DNA of 64,000 nucleotides from contig NZ_JACEHH010000028.1 in NCBI RefSeq assembly GCF_014154935.1, positions 1 through 64,000 on the forward strand, in the 5' to 3' direction. Numbering within the stretch: position 1 is the first letter of the stretch; each line of letters opens with the position of its first letter. A program made the position numbers and the translations under genes. This stretch comes from Stieleria mannarensis (lineage in GTDB: Bacteria; Planctomycetota; Planctomycetia; Pirellulales; Pirellulaceae). Positions 35,731-44,414 of this stretch are shown here, in pieces. The notes beneath the pieces were generated by a model. The model had not been told where the DNA came from. It did no database searches and saw nothing but the letters and a program-made list of their open reading frames with translations.

Positions 35731-37023
35731 ATGAAACAATTCAACGCACTGACGCATCGTTTCGGCTTGATCGCATCCGCATGGTTGATTCTGTCGGCCG
35801 CTGTGGTCTGCCTCGCACAGGCCCCCGACGCCGGTCCTTGGCCGCAATGGCGCGGCCCCACGTCGGACAATCACGCCACAGCGGACGTCACGTTGCCACG
35901 TCACTGGGACCTGGGGACAGGGGAAGGCATCGCCTGGAAAACCAAGTTGCCCGGCCGCGGACATTCGACTCCGATTTTCGTCGGCGATGCGATTTTCTTA
36001 ACCACGGCGGATGTCGATGCCGGGACACAGTCGGTGTTGGAACTTGACGCTCAATCGGGACAGTTGCGCGAGGAGTTCGTGTTGCACCGTGGCACGTTGC
36101 CGCGTCGCATCCATCCCAATAACTCGCATGCGTCCCCCTCGATGGCCTATGACGGGGAGCGACTGTTCGCATCGTTTCATACCGACGATGCAATCGTGCT
36201 GACGGCGCTTTCGACCGATGGCAGCCAGCTTTGGCAGCGGCGCGTCTGCGACTTCGAACCGGTCGCGTTTCAATTCGGATACGGTGCCAGCCCGATCATC
36301 GAAGACGATTTTGTCATCGTCGCGGCGGAGTACGACGGCCGGGACAGTGGGATCTATGCCTTCGATCGCGCCAGTGGCAAACCGGCGTGGAAAATCCCTC
36401 GGCCGACGAACCTGAATTTTGCTTCGCCGGTCGTGACCACGATCGCGGGAACACGACAATTGTTGATCGCCGGTGCGGAAACCTTTTCAGCCTACGATCC
36501 GGCGAAGGGCCGGTTGTTGTGGCAAGTGCAAACGACGACCGAAGCGATCTGTGGGACGGCGGTCTGGGATGACCGTCGCGTGATCGTCAGCGGGGGCAAC
36601 CCCGAGGCGGGGACGTGGTGTGTGGCTGCCGACGGCTCGCAGAAATTGCTGTGGAGCAACCGGGTGATGTGCTATGAGCAGTCGCTGTTGGCGATCAAAA
36701 ACTATCTGTTCGCGGTGGCCGACAACGGCGTGGCCTATTGCTGGCGGACCCAAGACGGCAAAGAAATGTGGAAGAGGCGTTTGTTCGGGGGCGGGATCAG
36801 CGCGTCGCCGTTGCTGGCCGATGGCCACGTGGTGGTCGCCAGCGAACGTGGCGAAGTGTTTGTGTTCATGGCGTTCCCGGATCGGTTCGAGTCGATGGCC
36901 ACGATTCAAACCGGGGACTCCATTTTCGCCACCCCGGTCGCCGTCGGAAACCGACTGTATGTGCGCACCGGGATCAACGAATCCGGCCGCCGCCAGGAAT
37001 ACCTGATCGCGATCGGGCCGTGA
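35731..37023 (+). CDS. Secreted PQQ-like beta-propeller repeat protein
   Basis: This 430-residue protein has a signal peptide (FGLIASAWLILSAAVVCLAQ). It opens with DAGPWPQWRGPTSDNHA, the standard opening of the exported 'WPxWRGP' outer-membrane-associated PQQ-repeat family abundant in planctomycetes. Repeats follow the pattern G-x-x-Y/V-A-x-D-x-x-S/T-G-x (GIYAFDRASGKPAWK; AYDPAKGRLLWQVQ; YCWRTQDGKEMWKRR). PQQ-dehydrogenase active-site residues are not evident, so it is probably a binding or scaffold propeller. The ATG at 35731 is the start of the signal peptide. Confidence 0.85.
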   Translation: MKQFNALTHRFGLIASAWLILSAAVVCLAQAPDAGPWPQWRGPTSDNHATADVTLPRHWDLGTGEGIAWKTKLPGRGHSTPIFVGDAIFLTTADVDAGTQSVLELDAQSGQLREEFVLHRGTLPRRIHPNNSHASPSMAYDGERLFASFHTDDAIVLTALSTDGSQLWQRRVCDFEPVAFQFGYGASPIIEDDFVIVAAEYDGRDSGIYAFDRASGKPAWKIPRPTNLNFASPVVTTIAGTRQLLIAGAETFSAYDPAKGRLLWQVQTTTEAICGTAVWDDRRVIVSGGNPEAGTWCVAADGSQKLLWSNRVMCYEQSLLAIKNYLFAVADNGVAYCWRTQDGKEMWKRRLFGGGISASPLLADGHVVVASERGEVFVFMAFPDRFESMATIQTGDSIFATPVAVGNRLYVRTGINESGRRQEYLIAIGP

Positions 37024-37111
37024 TCGTTGGTCGCACCGATCGTCGTCCGTCATCGAAATTGATAAACTGACGGTTGTATGGACAACGCCACGTTCTCTGA
37101 TTGATTGACCG

Positions 37112-37720
37112 ATGAAATTCCTTTGCTTTAGCGATCTGCACCGAAATCAAGAGGCGGCGCGCAATCTGGTGCGGCTTGCCGAAGACGTCGACGTCGTGAT
37201 CGGTGCGGGCGATTTTGCCAACCGCCACGAAGGCCTGGCCGACACGTTGGACATCCTGGCGGACATCGACAAGCCGTCGATCTTGGTGCCTGGCAACGGC
37301 GAAACCGTCGATGAACTGCGTGTCGCGACGGCGGGGTGGAAGTCTGCAACGGTGTTGCATGGCGAGGGATGTGAACACGCCGGGGTGGCCTTCTGGGGCG
37401 TCGGCGGCGGCATCCCCGTAACGCCCTTCGGCGACTGGTCCTATGACTTTGACGAAACGCAGGCCACGGAGTTGCTTCAGGGGTGCCCGGAGCAAGGCGT
37501 GTTGGTCGTGCATTCGCCGCCGCTGGACACGGTCGATCGCGATAGTGGTCGGCGAGTCCGTGGCAGCGAGTCGATTCGCGAGTGTGTGCTCGCCAAGCGG
37601 CCGCGCCTGGTCGTCTGTGGGCACATCCATGACGATTGGGAAAAACAAGTCACGCTCGAATCCAGTCGGGTGCTCAACGCCGGCCCGCGCGGTGTGGTCG
37701 TCGAAATTGACTTTGATTGA
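37112..37720 (+). CDS. Calcineurin-like metallophosphoesterase
   Basis: This 202-residue protein has phosphoesterase metal motifs: KFLCFSDLHRN (D-x-H), VIGAGDFANR (GD), ILVPGNGETVDELR (GN with Gly where His/Asn-His is usual), VVHSPP and VVCGHIH (GHxH). This arrangement fits the YfcE/Icc-like small phosphodiesterase group. The 'GNG' in place of GNH is a change at a metal-adjacent His, so substrate and activity are uncertain. No promoter was recognised. It converges with the hypothetical gene 2 bp beyond its stop. Confidence 0.85.
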   Translation: MKFLCFSDLHRNQEAARNLVRLAEDVDVVIGAGDFANRHEGLADTLDILADIDKPSILVPGNGETVDELRVATAGWKSATVLHGEGCEHAGVAFWGVGGGIPVTPFGDWSYDFDETQATELLQGCPEQGVLVVHSPPLDTVDRDSGRRVRGSESIRECVLAKRPRLVVCGHIHDDWEKQVTLESSRVLNAGPRGVVVEIDFD

Positions 37721-37722
37721 GG

Positions 37723-38235
37723 CTATTGCCAGAACCGGTTCGTCGTCGATGCGTGGGGCAACGGGGCGGCGACAGCGGAGCTGCCGGGAAGCGCGTTCGG
37801 GGGCGGCAGGACCTTTGTCTTTGAAATTTGGACGGGTGGCTTTGCGACTCCGCCGGCGGTCCAAATCGACACCTGTTTCTTCAACCCGAGCGATGATTCA
37901 GCCGCTGGAATCGGAGGCGGCGTCACTGCCGGTGTTGGCACAGGGGCGACGGGCTGCGGAATCCGATGCGGTAGGATTTGACGCGGCGGTGCCGGCCGAT
38001 ACTTGGTCGCCGCGGGCGGACGATGGTGGTACCGGTAGGACGTCGATCGTTTCGTCGAGTTGCGACTGAAGTTGGCGTTTTTGTTGCTCGTGTAGAACGC
38101 GCCCATCCGCTTGTTCATTGGTTTGGCCCAGCCCCATCCGCTGTTCCCGCCGGCGACCGCCTGCTGCTCGGGCGACGATGCGGCTGTCAGGACGGTGAGA
38201 ACGACGATCAGCGAGATGAAGAAGCGGCGATTCAT
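37723..38235 (-). CDS. Secreted Pro-rich hypothetical protein
   Basis: This 170-residue protein has an N-terminal signal peptide (MNRRFFISLIVVLTVLTAASSPEQQAVA). A basic Ser/Asn/Arg region follows (NANFSRNSTKRSTSYRYH), then a Pro-rich stretch (PVAPVPTPAVTPPPIPAAE) typical of envelope or cell-wall-spanning segments. No domain is recognised. The ATG at 38235 starts the signal peptide; a longer in-frame extension is dismissed. It may be a surface protein; function unknown. Confidence 0.6.
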   Translation of the reverse strand: MNRRFFISLIVVLTVLTAASSPEQQAVAGGNSGWGWAKPMNKRMGAFYTSNKNANFSRNSTKRSTSYRYHHRPPAATKYRPAPPRQILPHRIPQPVAPVPTPAVTPPPIPAAESSLGLKKQVSIWTAGGVAKPPVQISKTKVLPPPNALPGSSAVAAPLPHASTTNRFWQ

Positions 38236-38568
38236 GACGGTCCTGCTCTTGTCTTGGGGCAACTCGATGAAATGCACCAGCGGCGTTTGCCCTTGGCCGG
38301 TCCGCCGGGTAGCTAACTCGCCTAGCGGACCGAGCCCCAACATGTTACGGCATCGCCAAAAAAATCGACCAAAAAACGATTCCATTCCGCCCGTCGATCT
38401 GCCTTCCATCATTCTGCCCCGAATCATTCTGCCCAACCCTTGCCCGCCCCCCGTGCCGCGTTAAGATACAGTGAACCGTGAAAGCGATTTTGTGTCACTT
38501 TCCACGCCTCGATTACCGTCGACCGATCACGTGTCACCGTGGGCAAGCGGCGAAAATCGACCAGTCAG
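38236..38568. other. Intergenic region upstream of tmRNA
   Basis: The region contains a duplicated CATTCTGCCC(C/A) motif at about 38408-38434 and a weak sigma-70-like pair (TTGCCC at 38440, TAAGAT at 38462, 16-bp spacer) that could drive the tmRNA precursor. No gene is seen. Confidence 0.35.
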
Positions 38569-38937
<369 letters not shown>

Positions 38938-38944
38938 TCGATCA

Positions 38945-38980
38945 AAGGCTGCTTTCGATCCGATCGAAAGCAGCCTTTTT
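38945..38980 (+). terminator. Rho-independent terminator of tmRNA
   Basis: GGCTGCTTTCGATC pairs perfectly with GATCGAAAGCAGCC across a 2-nt break, followed by TTTTT. It begins 8 bp after the mature tmRNA 3' end. Confidence 0.92.
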
Positions 38981-39147
38981 GTCATTTGCCCGGCACCAGC
39001 CCCAGCGAAGTTGCTCGCTTCGGCGAGGTCGGGATTTTGATGGTGGGAGCCCACGCAGAACGCGATGAAGAGTTTTTCATCGGACGCGTCATGCCTTGCC
39101 TGGGAAATCCCACGGGTGCCTGTCATGCATCAGCGAAACGATGGGGA

Positions 39148-39921
39148 TCAGCTTTCCTCAAAAACTGCGACGCCGTTCTGACTGATCGCCGAATCGGTAT
39201 CGATCGTCAGGACACCGAGTTGGGGGCTGTAGATCGCCGTTCCCAGCCCGGTCTTCTTGGCGGCCTTATTTCCGGAGAAATTGCTGGCCGCGATCACGAC
39301 CGATCCGCCGCTGTTAAAGATGCCACCACCGTTTCGTCCGGAAACGTTGTGGTTGAAACGCACACCCGAGACGTTCACCGTTCCGCCGTCGTTGAAGATT
39401 CCGCCTCCATCAAGACCGGCCTCGTTCTGAATGAACTTTCCACCAACGATGGTCAGTTCCGATGCCGGGCCATTGTTGTCGATGGCGCCTCCTTGAGTGG
39501 CAGCGAAATTCTGTTGGATAATCGTATCCGTGACAGTCAGGTTCGCACCAAAGGTCAATCCGACATTCTCGATTGCTCCGGCCCGGCCGACGGTGAAGTT
39601 ATATTGGGGATCGAGTCCAAGTGCTTGATTGCCGCGGATCAGGGTGTCATTGATTGTGACGTCACTGCGGTAGTTAAGCAGCGCACCGGCATTTTGATTT
39701 GCCGTGTTTTTGAGAAGATCGACGTTGGTCAGCGCGGTCCTGGCAAAGTTATTCAGAATGCCAGCGCCGAAGGATCCGCGGTTACCGGCAATCGTGCTGT
39801 CGGTTACCGTCAGATCACCGCGATCGTTGAAGATGCCGGCGCCATCGGTGGAGGTGTTGCCTTGGATCGTGGAACCGTCGAGTGTGACCACAGAAGCCAC
39901 CGAGGTTTGGAAAATGAACAA
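39148..39921 (-). pseudogene. 5'-truncated beta-helix (polymorphic-repeat) protein fragment
   Basis: This 257-residue stretch is built of parallel beta-helix repeats: GxxIxxN, GGGIFNxGG and GGAIxNxG motifs (DGAGIFNDRGDLTVTDSTIAGNRG; GGGIFNSGGSVVIAASNFSGN), like the right-handed beta-helix surface proteins and polymorphic outer-membrane repeats. There is no ATG near the 5' end: the frame opens at a TTG and runs back to a stop through non-homologous sequence. There is no signal peptide. I read it as a fragment of a larger surface protein, or a rearranged cassette. The 3' end with a normal stop looks intact. Confidence 0.55.
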
Positions 39922-40160
39922 CCCTCGGGGGCAAAACTCTGTCAGGCTGAGATCGTTGTGCCCCCGTCATTTTGCCCATTATTCGCTGCCCGATCGTTCA
40001 ATTTGGTGCCACCAAAGAGTAGAACCGCTGTCCTCAGCTGTTCCCCCTGGCCGCCCCGCGGGCGCCGGAAAGAATCCTCTCAGCCGAGCCGGCTGAGTAG
40101 GAACGATTGGGGACATTGGTTCGACAATGGCAGCTGCCGCTTAATCAACCCCCGTCCCCT

Positions 40161-41708
40161 TTACGATGTGGCGGTCGCGAGTTTGCTGCGCGAGACGCCG
40201 AGGAGGGACAAGCAGAGATCCATCACATCGACGATCCGGGGGGCGGCGGGGACGGGGAGCCGCTCGAGCGAGACGTCGCCGCTGGTGATGACCGCTGCGG
40301 TGGAGTCTTCGAGCAGCAAGGAACCATGGCTACCGCCGTCGTGGGTGGAGGTGCCGTCGATGGCAAACTCGAATCGTCGGTCTGCGGTGACCCAAATGGG
40401 CGATAGGCCGCCCGTGAACGCGCCTTCAATCCGTTCGAGCGGGTTGGGATAGCGACCGTCATGCAGTCGTCTGTCATCATCAAGGCGAAGGTCCAAAGCG
40501 GTGAGGTCTCCGCGAAACGCCCACTGATTCCCATAGCGGTCGCCTCCGGTCTGCGAAAGTTCGGTGGACCGCTCGTCGGCTCGGCTGAACGTCAATTGAC
40601 CGCGGTCGCGGGTGCGGACGACCAGCGGAGAAATCGAGTCGCCCGGTGATTCTTGATAGATCACTTGATCGATCCCGTCGTGGGGGAGCAGCTGTTCGAT
40701 CACGCGGTCGCGTAGCCCAGCGCTGTCTGTTGCGGTGTAGATTGCAGCGGCCCGCATGTTGGGACAGATCAGTAGTTCGTCATCGTCCCCAAATCCTGCG
40801 CCGGTGTCGGCGATCGAGAATTCGTTCAGCAAGTCGTCCAACTTGAGCACGTTTGGCGATTCATCCCACTGCACTTGACCGTGGTCACCGACGATGACAA
40901 ACGAGTACTCCGTACCGACCTTGTCCCACCCTCCGATCGCTTCGACAAAGTCGGCCAGAAACTCATCGAACCGCTCGACACACGTTGCTGCGGCTTCATC
41001 CAAGCCGGCTTCATGGCCGCGGTCGTCGTTGATCGGAAAGTAGGCCAGCGTAAACGGCGGCAATGCGTCCGCTTCGGCCAACCCCATCAGGCAGGCGATC
41101 GTGGTTTCGTCGTGAAAACCGTATCGTCCCAGCAGCCCGGTCTTCATCCCCGACACCTCGACACCTTCGGGCAAACTGTGAACGAAGTCGCCGAGTTTCA
41201 ACAGCTTCGGACCCCGAACGGACTCGCTGAGGCTTCCCGCGGCCATTCGCAACGTCAACGGCGTGGTACGAGAATGTTCGTGCGGGCCGCGAAACCACAT
41301 GTAGTTGAGACAGGCCGATTCGATCCCCTGTTCGAACAGGTGTTCGTAGATCAGGGGAGCCTGCAGTCGTTCGAAGTTCAGCCGATCGCCGAAATCTCGC
41401 AGGTATTCTTGAAGGCCTTCTTGCAGCGCCAACCGCAGATCGTCCCCAAAATATGCCGCATCATTGCCCGTCGGGTCGAGCCAGCAGGCGCCCTCAATCC
41501 CGTGGCAGCGCGGGTATTCGCCGGTCGCAATCGAGCAGGTGGCTGCTGGTGTGATTGAAGGGAAGATTGACAGGCAGGGCAAAAGCGAGCCGCCCTGCTG
41601 GAGCAAGGTGGCCAAGGCGGGGAGCCGAGCTTTATCCAGAAACGTTCGAACGACGGGCTCGGAAAGCGCGTCGATGACGAACAACACACAGCGTTTGGAT
41701 TGGGACAT
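40161..41708 (-). CDS. Alkaline phosphatase superfamily (type I phosphodiesterase-like) protein
   Basis: This 515-residue protein has the binuclear-metal fold of nucleotide pyrophosphatase/phosphodiesterases. Motifs: CVLFVIDALSEP (first metal Asp), FPSITPAATCSIATGEYPRCHGI (catalytic Thr and substrate loop), YFPINDDRGHEAGL (Asp...His pair), and VIVGDHGQVQWDE (second GDHG metal site). It should hydrolyse phosphate mono- or diesters; no signal peptide is evident. It lies 47 bp downstream of the DUF2383 gene on the same strand, so it is probably transcribed from the sigma-54 promoter near 42320. Confidence 0.83.
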   Translation of the reverse strand: MSQSKRCVLFVIDALSEPVVRTFLDKARLPALATLLQQGGSLLPCLSIFPSITPAATCSIATGEYPRCHGIEGACWLDPTGNDAAYFGDDLRLALQEGLQEYLRDFGDRLNFERLQAPLIYEHLFEQGIESACLNYMWFRGPHEHSRTTPLTLRMAAGSLSESVRGPKLLKLGDFVHSLPEGVEVSGMKTGLLGRYGFHDETTIACLMGLAEADALPPFTLAYFPINDDRGHEAGLDEAAATCVERFDEFLADFVEAIGGWDKVGTEYSFVIVGDHGQVQWDESPNVLKLDDLLNEFSIADTGAGFGDDDELLICPNMRAAAIYTATDSAGLRDRVIEQLLPHDGIDQVIYQESPGDSISPLVVRTRDRGQLTFSRADERSTELSQTGGDRYGNQWAFRGDLTALDLRLDDDRRLHDGRYPNPLERIEGAFTGGLSPIWVTADRRFEFAIDGTSTHDGGSHGSLLLEDSTAAVITSGDVSLERLPVPAAPRIVDVMDLCLSLLGVSRSKLATATS

Positions 41709-41755
41709 TGCAATCGAGGGGTTGATGGAAAGTGACCGTGTCGACGAGCTTTGCC

Positions 41756-42247
41756 TCAGCCGGTCTTGTGGTTTGTCGGATCATCCTGCTGGAGGCGACC
41801 GATACGCTCTCGGTCCAATCTGATGGAATCAAGATGCGCATGAAGGCGATCGGTCAGCTGGGTTGAATTCGTCGGAGCTAGCAGAGCCAGCGTTTCGTCG
41901 TAGGCGTTTTCAAGCAGCTCTTCGACCTCGCGGATTTCACGCACGATGTTCGCTGCGTCCGTGCCGATCAAATTGGCTTGCAACGCTCGCCAACCGCCGT
42001 GCAAGGTCGCCAGCCAGCTACCGTCTTTCACTGGGCGTACACCGTTGGCTTGAACAAAGGTTTGCAGCTCGGATGCAAATTTAAGTCGCTGCCGGTTCAG
42101 CTGAACCAATGCATCGGAAACTCGGTTGTCATCCAAATGTGCCGCGGCGTCGTGGTAACCGTCCGCCGAATCGATGTTCGCTTGGATTAAATCCTGAAGC
42201 CGCTCGACCATTTCTGGCGTCAGCGGCGCGTTGGTGTCAACCGACAT
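41756..42247 (-). CDS. PA2169-type four-helix-bundle (DUF2383) protein
   Basis: This 163-residue protein is helical, with PEMVERLQDLIQANIDSADGYHDAAAHLDD at the N-terminus and GVRPVKDGSWLATLHGGWRAL in the middle (the family 'G...AxxHRGW' equivalent). The C-terminus is NAYDETLALL. DUF2383/PA2169 proteins are ferritin-like four-helix bundles seen in stress-associated loci, with no proven function. A sigma-54-type promoter stands about 65-83 bp upstream. The phosphatase-superfamily gene follows 47 bp downstream, likely in an operon. Complete. Confidence 0.82.
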   Translation of the reverse strand: MSVDTNAPLTPEMVERLQDLIQANIDSADGYHDAAAHLDDNRVSDALVQLNRQRLKFASELQTFVQANGVRPVKDGSWLATLHGGWRALQANLIGTDAANIVREIREVEELLENAYDETLALLAPTNSTQLTDRLHAHLDSIRLDRERIGRLQQDDPTNHKTG

Positions 42248-42311
42248 GTTTTAAATACTCAGCGTCAACGGTAAGGATTGATCGGGAAAAAGAATGCTCT
42301 CGGTCAACCGG

Positions 42312-42330
42312 ACGCAAGCGATGTGCCAAA
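42312..42330 (-). promoter_or_regulatory. Sigma-54 promoter of the DUF2383 gene
   Basis: On the minus strand this reads TTTGGCACA-TCGC-TTGCG, with exact GG-N10-GC spacing. It lies about 65-83 bp upstream of the ATG. Confidence 0.7.
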
Positions 42331-42519
42331 GACGGGGTAGCGGATGGTCAATGATCTAGCGGCAGTTCGACAACGTGGGGGCTGCATTCCAGTTGTCGGG
42401 AAATCGGTTGATGAATCGACGGCATTCCGAAGCGTTTCTGTTGGTCGGCAATCTGTCACACTGGTCGCTTCGAAGTCAGTCGACGGCAGAACCGAGTGGG
42501 ATTGCGATCGGTTGATCCA
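42331..42519. other. Divergent intergenic region
   Basis: This non-coding region lies between two oppositely oriented sigma-54-type promoters. An activator could bind here and serve both sides; no inverted repeat was recognised. Confidence 0.3.
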
Positions 42520-42537
42520 TTGGCACAACGTTCGCAT
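42520..42537 (+). promoter_or_regulatory. Weaker sigma-54-like promoter upstream of the DUF4235 gene
   Basis: TTGGCACA-ACGT-TCGCA keeps GG-N10-GC, but the -12 box is TCGC rather than TTGC. It lies about 133 bp upstream of the ATG at 42670. Confidence 0.45.
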
Positions 42538-42669
42538 CGGTCACCAGCCGGGAAATCCGAGAGCGGTTTTCGCATTCCACCGCAGTTCCGTTTTCGGGGC
42601 GTGAGCGGGGCGACGAGTCCATTCGAATTGCGAACATCCAACCTTTCACCACCTGGAGAGTTTAAGACG

Positions 42670-43002
42670 ATGCTTGATACGATTGACGAACCCCTGGAAG
42701 ACCTGCGTGACAAGTTCGGCCAGGCGACCGGATTGGGCGAAACACCGGAAAGGAACGCGGGGATCACCAGCAACGAGGCCGTGGTTGCGTTTGCCGCGGC
42801 GACCGCTGCCACGTTGATCACGCGAGAGGCGTTGGAGGCCGTTTGGCGCAAGTCGGTGGGGCAGCCGCCACCGAAGAACCCGGCGTCACACACGGTCAGT
42901 TGGAAAGAAGCATTGTTGTGGGGGGCGTTGTCGGGTGCAGTCATTGGCGCCGCCCGAATCGCATCGCGACGCACGGCGTCGGGTGTGTACCGCCGTCGGT
43001 GA
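42670..43002 (+). CDS. DUF4235-like small membrane protein
   Basis: This 110-residue protein has two hydrophobic helices: EAVVAFAAATAATLITREALEAVWR and EALLWGALSGAVIGAARIASRR. The motif spacing (RxxxxxVWR ... PPxxP ... WKEALLWGALSGAVIGxAR) resembles DUF4235. It is probably an inner-membrane protein of unknown role, found in stress-related loci. The ATG at 42670 has GGAGAG upstream. Preceded by a sigma-54-like promoter, making it a candidate member of the regulon. Confidence 0.75.
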   Translation: MLDTIDEPLEDLRDKFGQATGLGETPERNAGITSNEAVVAFAAATAATLITREALEAVWRKSVGQPPPKNPASHTVSWKEALLWGALSGAVIGAARIASRRTASGVYRRR

Positions 43003-43044
43003 ATCGTCTCGTGATCTCCGAATTGCTCTTGCCGGAAAGCTCGG

Positions 43045-43332
43045 CGAGGGGCTTCGATTGGCATCTACGATGGCGAAACGTCCACGCAAGGGATTCTGTC
43101 GCGGATTGAGACGCCGACCCTTCTGATTCACGCCGCCGACGATCCCGTGGTGACGGCGAGCCCCTTTCGTGACTACCGATGGAAAGAAGATGCCCCGCTC
43201 TATCCGCTGCACTGTCAGGCGGGAGGCCACGTTGGATTCTTGTCGAACAACGGCGCAAGGTGGCACGAAGGGGTCTGTGTCGGATTTCTCGAACACGTCG
43301 CCGGTTGCTCGGCGGATTCAACGTCACGCTGA
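43045..43332 (+). pseudogene. C-terminal remnant of a YheT-like alpha/beta hydrolase
   Basis: The plus-strand frame through 43147 reads GIYDGETSTQGILSRIETPT, LLIHAADDPVVTASPFRDYR and QAGGHVGFL. This is the C-terminal third of YheT-type hydrolases (catalytic Asp in 'ADDP', catalytic His in 'GGHVGF'). The N-terminal two thirds, including the nucleophile Ser, are absent, replaced directly by the end of the DUF4235 gene. So a gene was lost by deletion, leaving the tail. A frame stop lies at 43330. Confidence 0.65.
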
Positions 43333-43460
43333 TCGGAACCGTTTCGAATCTCGCGATAACGAAAGGATGCGGTTCGTTTCTCGTCCGTGCACTTGATGAG
43401 TTCGTCGAGCGTGGCGTTCAAGGCGCGCCCTTCGAAGCATTGTAAGCGAGGCTCGTCCGA

Positions 43461-43478
43461 TTGGCACGACATCTGCGT
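43461..43478 (+). promoter_or_regulatory. Sigma-54 promoter upstream of the DUF5658-like gene
   Basis: TTGGCACG-ACAT-CTGCG has GG-N10-GC spacing; the -24 box is perfect. It lies about 92 bp above the ATG-like start chosen at 43570. Confidence 0.65.
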
Positions 43479-43569
43479 TCGGTGACTCACCGCTTCAGCC
43501 GACGTGTCTCAAACCCCGAGTGATGTTCGGTTCGAGCAGAACCGTTCGTACTCGTTGGGGGAAGCAGGC

Positions 43570-43947
43570 GTGCAAGCTACACATAGCAAACTCAGGTTCG
43601 CAGATTTCGCACAAACCGAGAGTTTTACTCCGGAATTTGACCGCGCTTCTCGAGTGCTGAGCTTCGGTTTGATCCTCGCACTTCTAAATTGGTACGACCT
43701 GGAGATGACGCTTTCGGCGTTTCGGGCCGGTGTGTTGCACGAAGCGAATCCGATCGCCGAGTGGCTGCTGTCAGCGCATGGGGCGACCGGTTTGCGGGTC
43801 TTCAAAGCAGCGATGGTCAGCGTCGCGATGGTCGGCTTTCTCGTCGGCCGCGGACATTGGATGGCCGAGGTCGGGTGTCTGGTTTCGATTGTGATTTACA
43901 CCGGTGTCGCGTTGGCGTGGTGGCTTTACCCGCTGGACTTCTCTTAG
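43570..43947 (+). CDS. DUF5658-like membrane protein
   Basis: This protein has 125 residues from the GTG at 43570 (preceded by GGGGGAAG at 6-13 nt), or 147 from a GTG at 43504. Hydrophobic helices: LSFGLILALLNWYDLEMTLSAF, GLRVFKAAMVSVAMVGFLV and EVGCLVSIVIYTGVALAWWL. The signature LNWYDLEMT...AFRAGVLHEANPIAEWLL ('NxxDxxxT ... EANP') matches DUF5658, an uncharacterised membrane family. I prefer 43570 because the sigma-54 start point would fall around 43490, leaving the upstream GTG without a usable leader. Confidence 0.75.
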   Translation: MQATHSKLRFADFAQTESFTPEFDRASRVLSFGLILALLNWYDLEMTLSAFRAGVLHEANPIAEWLLSAHGATGLRVFKAAMVSVAMVGFLVGRGHWMAEVGCLVSIVIYTGVALAWWLYPLDFS

Positions 43948-43991
43948 ACGATCGAAACGATTTTCAGAATGTCTTCGCCGGTGAGTGGGGA

Positions 43992-44010
43992 TTGGCACGG
44001 CTGTTGCTTT
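43992..44010 (+). promoter_or_regulatory. Consensus sigma-54 promoter
   Basis: TTGGCACG-GCTG-TTGCTTT is a perfect match to the consensus with GG-N10-GC spacing. It lies 44 bp upstream of the 65-residue gene. Confidence 0.85.
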
Positions 44011-44053
44011 CGCAGGATTTGAAAACTCACTTTTAGCGCGGGAGACTGATACG

Positions 44054-44251
44054 ATGTCCAATTACACGGAACCGACTGTTTTGCAAGACGACGAGATCGA
44101 CGTCACCGAACGTTTGATTCAGGAACAAATCAACGTCATCCGTCGAAACTGGAGTCCCGCCGAGCGAGCGAATCGCCATGCACTCGGCCGGGCTCGACGA
44201 GAGTCTCTGTTGGTGACGCTGGGGATTGGTGGGCGTGTCCCCAATGCCTAG
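44054..44251 (+). CDS. Small hypothetical protein (65 residues)
   Basis: This short soluble charged protein (MSNYTEPTVLQDDEIDVTER, then ERANRHALGRARRESLL) has no hydrophobic segment. Its arrangement of an acidic N-terminus and a basic helical C-terminus gives no family match by eye. It is supported as real by a GGGAG ribosome-site element about 10 nt before the ATG and by the perfect sigma-54 promoter 44 bp upstream. The DNA directly after it carries a small tandem duplication of CCCAATGCCTAGGG. Confidence 0.68.
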   Translation: MSNYTEPTVLQDDEIDVTERLIQEQINVIRRNWSPAERANRHALGRARRESLLVTLGIGGRVPNA

Positions 44252-44284
44252 GGCCCCAATGCCTAGGGCTTTGTCAGCGTTCGT

Positions 44285-44316
44285 TCCAGCTGCGAGGACT
44301 CCTCTCGCGTCGTCCA
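44285..44316 (+). repeat. Repeat GCGAGGACTCCT...CGCGTCGTCCA, copy A
   Basis: TTCCAGCTGCGAGGACTCCT continues to CGCGTCGTCCA. An inverted, nearly identical copy lies at 46751-46781; a partial copy (TTCCTCGCGTCGTCCAC) lies at 14765-14782. Confidence 0.6.
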
Positions 44317-44414
44317 TGACGGAATGCCCGAGTGTCGCGGCGATTCAGAATGCTGGGGGCGGTGTTGGGAAAGTTTTGACGCGATAGTGACCGGGGGTGT
44401 TTTGGAGAGAGCCA

